NCBI GenBank assembly: GCA_020052415.1
Contig: JAGVPB010000008.1
Location: 43,323 to 107,322, forward strand
Direction: 5' to 3'
From: Bacteroidales bacterium
GTDB lineage: Bacteria; Bacteroidota; Bacteroidia; Bacteroidales; JAADJA01
DNA: 64,000 nt
Under the pieces are notes generated by a model. That model was not told where the DNA came from. It searched no databases and was given only the letters and a program-made list of their open reading frames with translations. A program made the translations under genes and the position numbers. Every line of letters begins with the position of its first letter. Positions within the stretch are counted from its first letter, which is position 1. Shown piece after piece: positions 58,601-64,000 of this stretch.

Positions 58601-59770
58601 TTAAATCCCTTTTGATAGCTCCAGACAAAACTCCGCCCAGTTCACATCGCCATAATCTTTACCCAGCCGCACGAAGACAAGGTTTTTTTCGGGATAGACC
58701 AAAATATACTGACCCATGATTCCTTTGGCAAAAAATGCCCCGTTATCCAATACGCGCCACTGATAAAGGTATGGGTAGCCTTGTGAATCCCTTGAATTGT
58801 TTATAACTGATGTTGACCGTTTGATCCATTTTTCTGAGATGACCTGTTTACCTTCCCAGTTACCTTTTTTCAGGTAAAGCCTTCCGAACCGTGCATAATC
58901 TCTTGCAACAGTATTGATGCAGCAAAAGGATTTGACGGTTTGATTCTTTTTGCTGTCAACGCTCCACGAACCATCCGATTCCATCCCGATGGGCTGCCAG
59001 ATCTTTTGTTCGAGATATGCGTTGATTTTTGTGTGGGTTGCCCGCTCGAGGATCAGGCTCAGGAGCAGGGTATTCACACTGATGTAATCGTAAGACCTGT
59101 CCGGCGGCTCTTTCACTTTCAATTTACCGATATATTTTTCAAGGTCGGTTCCGTAATAATATTTCGCCATATCGGCAAAGGGACTGTTGTAGCCTTCGTT
59201 GAAATTAATTCCCGACCGCATATTCAGCAGGTCTTCGATGGTGATCTTATCCATTCCCGGATTTTTAAGTTCAGGCAGGAAAGCAGTTATCGGCATATCT
59301 GTGCCTTTAATATATCCTTCGTCAATGGCGATACCAACCAGGGCGGAGACAAAGGATTTGGCTACCGAAAAGGAAGGAATAATTGAAGAATCGCTGTATT
59401 CGTCAAAATAGTTTTCGTAAAACATGATATTGTCCCGAACGACAAGAAAAGCTACCGTTTTGTGCTGTTCGAGAAATTCTTCAAAGTTTGGCCACTTGTT
59501 TTCAGGATTGAATTTTTGAGGAACCTGAAATGCAAATTTCCTTTCCGGTTCAGAAAAATGGAAGGTGCTTTCACCTTTTTTCATTTCGACCGATGGAAAT
59601 TTTTTATAGTCGTTCAGGTCGGCGTAGTTCCAGTAGAAGAAGCGGAGAATATGTTTGGGTGTGAAGAAAAAGCCGACAACAATAATTGTTGTAAGAACTA
59701 TTATCAAGATTACCACTTTGGTATTTTTATAATTGTTGTTGTTTGATTTATTATCAGATTTCCTATTCAT
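58601..59770 (-). CDS. Membrane-anchored class C beta-lactamase-family serine hydrolase
   Basis: A 389-residue protein with one N-terminal membrane helix (about residues 18-38, VVILIIVLTTIIVVGFFF) and a periplasmic serine hydrolase domain of the beta-lactamase/DD-peptidase fold. The catalytic SxxK is SVAKS in SFSVAKSFVSALVG, and the second motif is in DYISVNTLLL; a KTG-like box was not located with confidence, although FAKGIMGQYI fits the place. Members act as esterases, peptidases or unknown hydrolases. It begins 6 bp after the stop of the preceding T9SS cargo gene on the same strand. Confidence 0.88.
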   Translation of the reverse strand: MNRKSDNKSNNNNYKNTKVVILIIVLTTIIVVGFFFTPKHILRFFYWNYADLNDYKKFPSVEMKKGESTFHFSEPERKFAFQVPQKFNPENKWPNFEEFLEQHKTVAFLVVRDNIMFYENYFDEYSDSSIIPSFSVAKSFVSALVGIAIDEGYIKGTDMPITAFLPELKNPGMDKITIEDLLNMRSGINFNEGYNSPFADMAKYYYGTDLEKYIGKLKVKEPPDRSYDYISVNTLLLSLILERATHTKINAYLEQKIWQPIGMESDGSWSVDSKKNQTVKSFCCINTVARDYARFGRLYLKKGNWEGKQVISEKWIKRSTSVINNSRDSQGYPYLYQWRVLDNGAFFAKGIMGQYILVYPEKNLVFVRLGKDYGDVNWAEFCLELSKGI

Positions 59771-59776
59771 CCCGAA

Positions 59777-62113
59777 TTATTCTTTTACGTTCTTCACTAT
59801 CTTTTCCGCTGCCAAATTCTTCCCGTTTAAAAACAGGGTTACCAAATAAGTTCCTTTCCCTACCTTTTGTCCACTGTCATCATCTCCTCCCCAGGTCATA
59901 TTGTATTGCCCGGCCGACAGAGAAGCATCCATCAGTTTTTTAACCTCGTTTCCATTCATATCATAAATCAATACCTGAACCTCTGCCTGTTCCTTCAAAT
60001 CAAAGGAGATAAACGTATTGGCATAAAACGGATTTGGATAAACAGTAACTTCGAACCTCGAACTTCGAACTTCGAACTCATGTGTACCTGTCGTCGTATC
60101 CTGGCACTCATAGGCTCCCATATCTATCCTCCCGTCAAATATCCTCTGGTTCCCTGCAAGGTCGGTTTGTGGCAGGACGATGGTATCAAAGTCGAAAGTG
60201 ATCAGTTTGTAAACCGTTTCCTCCTCAATGATATAAGGCGGTAGCATTCCCGGCTCATACATCGGCGTGCCTGCATTTACGCAGGGCGAGTTCCAGGGCA
60301 AGGCATACGGAATGGCGTACCAGAGAGGGTCATTGTCGAGGTTCCCCTGACTCCAAACCAAAGTGTTTATATTGCTCCAGTTCATTACTTGCGATTGTCC
60401 CCCCTCGATATCTGAATTATAAACCTGACAGGTTGAAGGATAGCTATAACTATTGGGATAGCCAAGGGATAATTCCCTTAGTGAATCGCCGAATAAAATG
60501 GAATTATAAATATTTAATTCTACACCAGGACCGGACGAAGACCCAAAGCCATAGTTGCCATATAAAATGTTGTTTGCAATAGTTGCATTAATCAAATCTA
60601 TTTTATAATGGCCGTATATGAATAATCCTACGGTCATTCCCATCCCGAATTCCGGATCAGGTTGACGAATATTATCTGTAATTTGAAGGTTGGATATTTT
60701 ACCGAATCCTGAAAATACAATATCCGGATTCCCATAAATCTCTATTCCGCCACCTTGCATAGCATAAAGATTAGTACCCGGTACATTATAGGTGATGATG
60801 CAATTTTCAAGACTAAATGATTTTGTACCATGCTCCCAGTTACAAATCGAAAATGCAAAACCCCCTTTATTATTTTTTACAATGGTATTTTTAACAATCA
60901 ATGAATCTGTATCATATATTTCAAAACCCATGCTACTGGCAGTACCACTTTTTAAGGTGACGTCACTGATAGTTACATGGTTATTATGCCGAATATGAAT
61001 TCCGCCCTTCCCATGTTGAAATGTAATATCTTTGATGGAATAATTTTTAATTACCCCAACACCGGCGATAAAATAGGATAAGCTGTCAGCATCAATAATG
61101 GTTGAATTCATACTTTCACCGATCAAAGAAATATAACTTCTGGTGCTGAATGCCAATTTTTCATTATTCGTCGAAGGCGAATAGGTGCCATTCGACAGGA
61201 AGATTTTATGTGGATTCAGGCTATCGGATTTAATTAAAATATAGGCATAAGCGATAGTTTTCAAAGGATCATTTATACTGATGCCGCTATTACCATCATC
61301 ACCCGATACCGGATTAACATACAGATCGTGATCGACAGGTTCAAGATATGCATGATCTTGTTGGATTGCCACATCATTTGTCGGAAAACCTTCTCCGTCA
61401 CCTGAAAATATGAAAAAATGATCCGGGTTAATTACTGTAAACGTATCTACGATGATAACCTGAGGTGGTACGGAATAAAATTTAGAGTAGTCGGTTCCTG
61501 TAGCTCCGAAGTTTAGGTATATGTTACATTTATTACCCGGATCGAAATTTATATAAGATTCATATCCGCAGTATATTCCACCTCCTGAGCCCCTAGCATG
61601 ATTATACCTTATTGTTGTTCCAGATAAATATATGTGACCATGTTCAGTATAAACACCACCCCCTAAAGAAGCAGTATTATTTTCAATAATGCAATTTCTG
61701 ACTACTCCGCTTGCTTCTTCTAAATATATTCCACCACCGTCATTTCCCTTACCATTTCTGATAGTAAAACCATTTATTATCAAATCATTTTCTCCCCAGT
61801 TCATGGTTACACACTGTCCTGATTGGCTCCCGTCGATAATTGTGTTGCTGATATACCACGGGTCGAAATTGATGGCATACAAGCTTGCCACCGTAATATG
61901 ATTTCCATTGTAAGAGATATGTTCATAATATGTCCCCGGCCAAACCAATACTGTATCTCCGATGTTCCAAACTGACTCATTCATCCCTGCTTCTATTGTT
62001 GTATAATCCCCGGTTCCGTCCTGCTTAACGGTTATAATGGCCGCTTGCAAGTCAAAAATAAAGTTCAGGATAAAAAGTGCGAGTGGTGTTGTACATTTTA
62101 TAATTCGTGTCAT
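59777..62113 (-). CDS. Right-handed beta-helix protein with T9SS/FlgD-type C-terminus
   Basis: About 778 residues from the ATG at 62113 (signal peptide region TPLALFILNFIFDLQAA); an open frame continues ten codons upstream. The body is a parallel beta-helix in two arrays (about residues 60-170: VTVKQDGTGDYTTIEAGM-like start, IINGFTIRNGKGNDGGGIYL, VVRNCIIENNTASLGGGVY; and 270-540 with the DUF1565-like YVNPVSGDDGNSGISINDPLKTIAYA). The C-terminal 90 residues are a FlgD-like Ig/T9SS sorting domain (VTVYPNPFYANTFISFDL, YDMNGNEVKKL). Just before it, HEFEVRSSRFEV is encoded by AACTTCG repeats. No lyase active site was identified; a secreted carbohydrate-related or structural protein is likely. Confidence 0.88.
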   Translation of the reverse strand: MTRIIKCTTPLALFILNFIFDLQAAIITVKQDGTGDYTTIEAGMNESVWNIGDTVLVWPGTYYEHISYNGNHITVASLYAINFDPWYISNTIIDGSQSGQCVTMNWGENDLIINGFTIRNGKGNDGGGIYLEEASGVVRNCIIENNTASLGGGVYTEHGHIYLSGTTIRYNHARGSGGGIYCGYESYINFDPGNKCNIYLNFGATGTDYSKFYSVPPQVIIVDTFTVINPDHFFIFSGDGEGFPTNDVAIQQDHAYLEPVDHDLYVNPVSGDDGNSGISINDPLKTIAYAYILIKSDSLNPHKIFLSNGTYSPSTNNEKLAFSTRSYISLIGESMNSTIIDADSLSYFIAGVGVIKNYSIKDITFQHGKGGIHIRHNNHVTISDVTLKSGTASSMGFEIYDTDSLIVKNTIVKNNKGGFAFSICNWEHGTKSFSLENCIITYNVPGTNLYAMQGGGIEIYGNPDIVFSGFGKISNLQITDNIRQPDPEFGMGMTVGLFIYGHYKIDLINATIANNILYGNYGFGSSSGPGVELNIYNSILFGDSLRELSLGYPNSYSYPSTCQVYNSDIEGGQSQVMNWSNINTLVWSQGNLDNDPLWYAIPYALPWNSPCVNAGTPMYEPGMLPPYIIEEETVYKLITFDFDTIVLPQTDLAGNQRIFDGRIDMGAYECQDTTTGTHEFEVRSSRFEVTVYPNPFYANTFISFDLKEQAEVQVLIYDMNGNEVKKLMDASLSAGQYNMTWGGDDDSGQKVGKGTYLVTLFLNGKNLAAEKIVKNVKE
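60047..60080. repeat. AACTTCG heptamer repeat inside a coding region
   Basis: AACTTCG, AACCTCG, AACTTCG, AACTTCG and a partial unit lie within the T9SS cargo gene and keep its frame, coding the linker FEVRSSRFEV. The unit is the same as in the intergenic arrays at 51997 and 58560. Confidence 0.88.
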
Positions 62114-62150
62114 ATTTGATGAATTAAAGTTGAGAATTAACAAAAATAAC

Positions 62151-62423
62151 TCACGCAGCAGTTTCCAGCGCTTTTAAACAAAAGACACCATTCAGGTTGA
62201 CAGTTACACCTGAATATTGTGGTTCCCAACTGATTCCGTAACAGGAAGTCATAAGCACAACACCGGAATCGCAGGCTATCCATGCATTCCAGCTATCCGG
62301 TGAATGAATATCGTTGAAATCACACTTTACCGGTTTAGGACTTTGTGGTATCCACCCTTCCTGAGCCCGGGTAAACATTATTATCCCTGCTATTAAAATG
62401 AGTACAAAATTCGTTCTTTTCAT
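62151..62423 (-). pseudogene. Truncated exported YCF48-like protein
   Basis: A 90-residue frame: signal peptide (MKRTNFVLILIAGIIMFTRAQ), then WIPQSPKP, FNDIHSPDSWNAWIACDSGVVLMTS, and ISWEPQYSGVTVNLNGVF. This is the opening of a YCF48-like (BNR-type) propeller, normally some 300 or more residues with a T9SS domain. After NGVF the sequence departs from the pattern and stops. It lies just upstream of the beta-helix cargo gene on the same strand. It is probably the 5' remnant of a deleted cargo gene; a genuine small secreted protein is the alternative. Confidence 0.6.
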
Positions 62424-62575
62424 GTTGGTTAAATTTGATACAAATATAGAAATAATAAAAGCTCATGATAATTACATGTTAAAATTTGTTTTTGAACCAA
62501 TCGTCCAAAATGTTGTTGATTTAAAGCAAATTGCAGAGTTGAATTCTGATAAAATTTTAAATCAAATTTATTAAT

Positions 62576-64000
62576 ATGTCAAGAGGAATATTTTCAGTAC
62601 CCAAAGCTTACAACGAACCTATAAAGGATTATGCGCCAGGCTCAAAAGAACGGATCGAATTGAAAAAGAAGATCGCGGAAATGCGGTCGGAAGTGATCGA
62701 AATACCTATGTTTATCGGAGGAGAAGAAATCCGCACCAATGATAAAAGGGATATTCATCCCCCACATGATAAGAACCATTTGCTTGGCCATTATTTTTAC
62801 GGAGGCGCCGAACATGTCAACCAGGCTATTGATGCCGCTTTGAAAGCCCGTTCGAAATGGCAGGAACTGCCGTGGGACCAGCGGGCAGCGATTTTTCTGA
62901 AAGCCGCCGACCTTGTTTCCGGGCATTTCCGCGCCAAGATCAACGCAGCTACCATGCTGGCACAGTCGAAAAATGTTTACCAGGCAGAAATTGATGCCGC
63001 CTGCGAAATGGCGGATTTTTTCAGGTTTAATGTCCAGTTTATGGCCGAAATCTACCAGCAGCAACCCATTTCGTCGCAGGGCGTGTGGAACCGCGTTGAA
63101 CAGCGGCCTCTCGAAGGATTTGTATATGCCATTACTCCTTTCAACTTTACTTCTATCGCGGGTAACCTTCCGGCAGCGCCTGCACTTATGGGCAATGTGG
63201 TTGTGTGGAAACCTGCCGAAAACCAGATATACTCGGCTAACGTCCTTATGGAAATTTTCCGTACGGCAGGCTTACCTGATGGTGTCATCAATATGATCTT
63301 TGTTCCAGGGCAGGTAGGAGGGAAGGTGATGTCAATGCATCCCGATTTTGTCGGTGTTCATTTTACCGGCTCGACGGAGGTTTTCAAAAAAATCTGGAAA
63401 GCAATCGGAGATAATGTGATGCTGCATAATACCTATCCGAAAATCGTAGGTGAAACCGGTGGAAAGGATTTCGTAATGGTTCACAAATCTGCAAATCCAA
63501 AACAGGTTGTTACCGCTTTGGTACGCGGAGCTTTTGAATACCAGGGACAAAAGTGCAGCGCAGCTTCAAGGGCTTATATCCCGTCGAACCTCTGGCATGA
63601 AATAAAGGAAAAGCTTGTAGCCGATGTAAAATCGTTTAAAATGGGCGGTGTCGAAGATTTTACCAATTTCATAAATGCAGTGATTGATGAGGCGGCATTT
63701 GATAAGATTGCTTCCTATATCGAACACGCTAAAAACGATCTTTCCTGCACCATACTTGCCGGTGGAAATTACGATAAATCGGTAGGATACTTTATAGAAC
63801 CGACGGTGATTCAGACATTGAATCCACGTTATAAATCCATGCATGAAGAAATTTTCGGGCCGGTACTCACCATTTATGTTTATGAGGAAGATCAATTTGA
63901 AGAAACCCTCGAATTAGTTGATAAAACTTCGCCCTATGCCCTTACCGGTTCTATTTTTGCACAGGACCGGTGGGCAATTGACATGGCATTCAGAAAACTG
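62576..64000 (+). CDS. pruA: 1-pyrroline-5-carboxylate dehydrogenase, 3' end outside window
   Basis: An open frame of 475 codons from the ATG at 62576 to the window edge; full-length homologues have about 540. It oxidises glutamate semialdehyde/P5C to glutamate with NAD+ in proline breakdown. It is an ALDH-fold protein: MFIGGEEIRT, the PLEGFVYAITPFNFTSIAGNLP cofactor region shown here in two parts, VVWKPAENQIYSANVL, HFTGSTEVFKKI, VGETGGKDFVMV with the general-base Glu, the catalytic Cys in YQGQKCSAASRAY, and EEIFGPVLTIYVY. The start MSRGIFSVPKAYNEP matches the Bacteroidota form. No PutA-type proline dehydrogenase is seen in the window. Confidence 0.95.
   Translation, partial: MSRGIFSVPKAYNEPIKDYAPGSKERIELKKKIAEMRSEVIEIPMFIGGEEIRTNDKRDIHPPHDKNHLLGHYFYGGAEHVNQAIDAALKARSKWQELPWDQRAAIFLKAADLVSGHFRAKINAATMLAQSKNVYQAEIDAACEMADFFRFNVQFMAEIYQQQPISSQGVWNRVEQRPLEGFVYAITPFNFTSIAGNLPAAPALMGNVVVWKPAENQIYSANVLMEIFRTAGLPDGVINMIFVPGQVGGKVMSMHPDFVGVHFTGSTEVFKKIWKAIGDNVMLHNTYPKIVGETGGKDFVMVHKSANPKQVVTALVRGAFEYQGQKCSAASRAYIPSNLWHEIKEKLVADVKSFKMGGVEDFTNFINAVIDEAAFDKIASYIEHAKNDLSCTILAGGNYDKSVGYFIEPTVIQTLNPRYKSMHEEIFGPVLTIYVYEEDQFEETLELVDKTSPYALTGSIFAQDRWAIDMAFRKL

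Overview
The window is a chromosomal stretch of an uncultured-looking member of the Bacteroidota, most likely class Bacteroidia. The lineage call rests on several things seen together: C-terminal type IX secretion (T9SS) sorting domains on several exported proteins, the L33-DUF4295-FtsY-RimO gene order, Bacteroidota-only families (DUF5723, DUF1599, the BT_3928-type DoxX protein, Bacteroidota-type LptD), a fused ResB/CcsA cytochrome c synthase, and promoters of the TTG-N19-TAnnTTTG kind. Base composition is AT-rich. No tRNA, rRNA, CRISPR array, complete insertion sequence or prophage was recognised.

Layout. 1-7 kb is an envelope block: a repeat-built secreted protein cut by the window edge, RidA, LptD, then a divergent cluster of a SPOR-tailed cell-wall amidase, an MCE-SPOR hybrid and an MCE (MlaD-like) protein. 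7-16 kb is mostly housekeeping (Hsp20, a class III aminotransferase, an SDR, XerD, L33, DUF4295, FtsY, RimO) followed by a DUF5723 outer-membrane protein. 15-24 kb has two MORN_2-repeat proteins around a GH27 alpha-galactosidase-like lipoprotein, then RecR, a PD40 lipoprotein, the BT_3928/DUF1599 pair and FolP. 24-31 kb has a T9SS-exported M1 peptidase, a DUF433/DUF5615 toxin-antitoxin-like pair bracketed by a 135-bp direct repeat, and CcsBA. 31-36 kb holds outer-membrane barrels and an RhlE-type helicase. 36-46 kb is the accessory part: a double-FISUMP protein, a phage-type S74 tail-fibre-like protein, a 1290-residue tandem-repeat surface protein sharing a domain with the FISUMP protein, and a solenoid surface protein, with MITE-like inverted-repeat elements alongside. 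46-64 kb has CsaA, a sodium/solute symporter with a small membrane partner, T9SS cargo proteins, UvrD/PcrA, a selenium operon (2-selenouridine synthase plus a cysteine desulfurase-SelD fusion), a serine hydrolase and the start of a P5C dehydrogenase gene.

How genes work together. The best functional unit is the selenium pair at 55.2-58.5 kb: the desulfurase half could deliver selenium, the SelD half makes selenophosphate, and MnmH puts it into tRNA as 2-selenouridine. The SPOR amidase and the MCE-SPOR hybrid share a homologous C-terminal module and probably act in the same periplasmic layer. DUF433/DUF5615 look like antitoxin and toxin.

The most unusual global feature is a set of short tandem repeats with a period of 7 or 8 bp scattered between genes. 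The same unit recurs at distant loci (AACTTCG at 52.0, 58.56 and 60.05 kb; TCATTCCA at 23.4 and, inverted, 51.8 kb), and in places the repeats run into coding sequence. They resemble the STRR repeats of cyanobacteria in form. No wholly new defence or biosynthetic system stood out; the best candidates for something undescribed are the repeat family, the MCE-SPOR hybrid and the repeat-bracketed TA pair.
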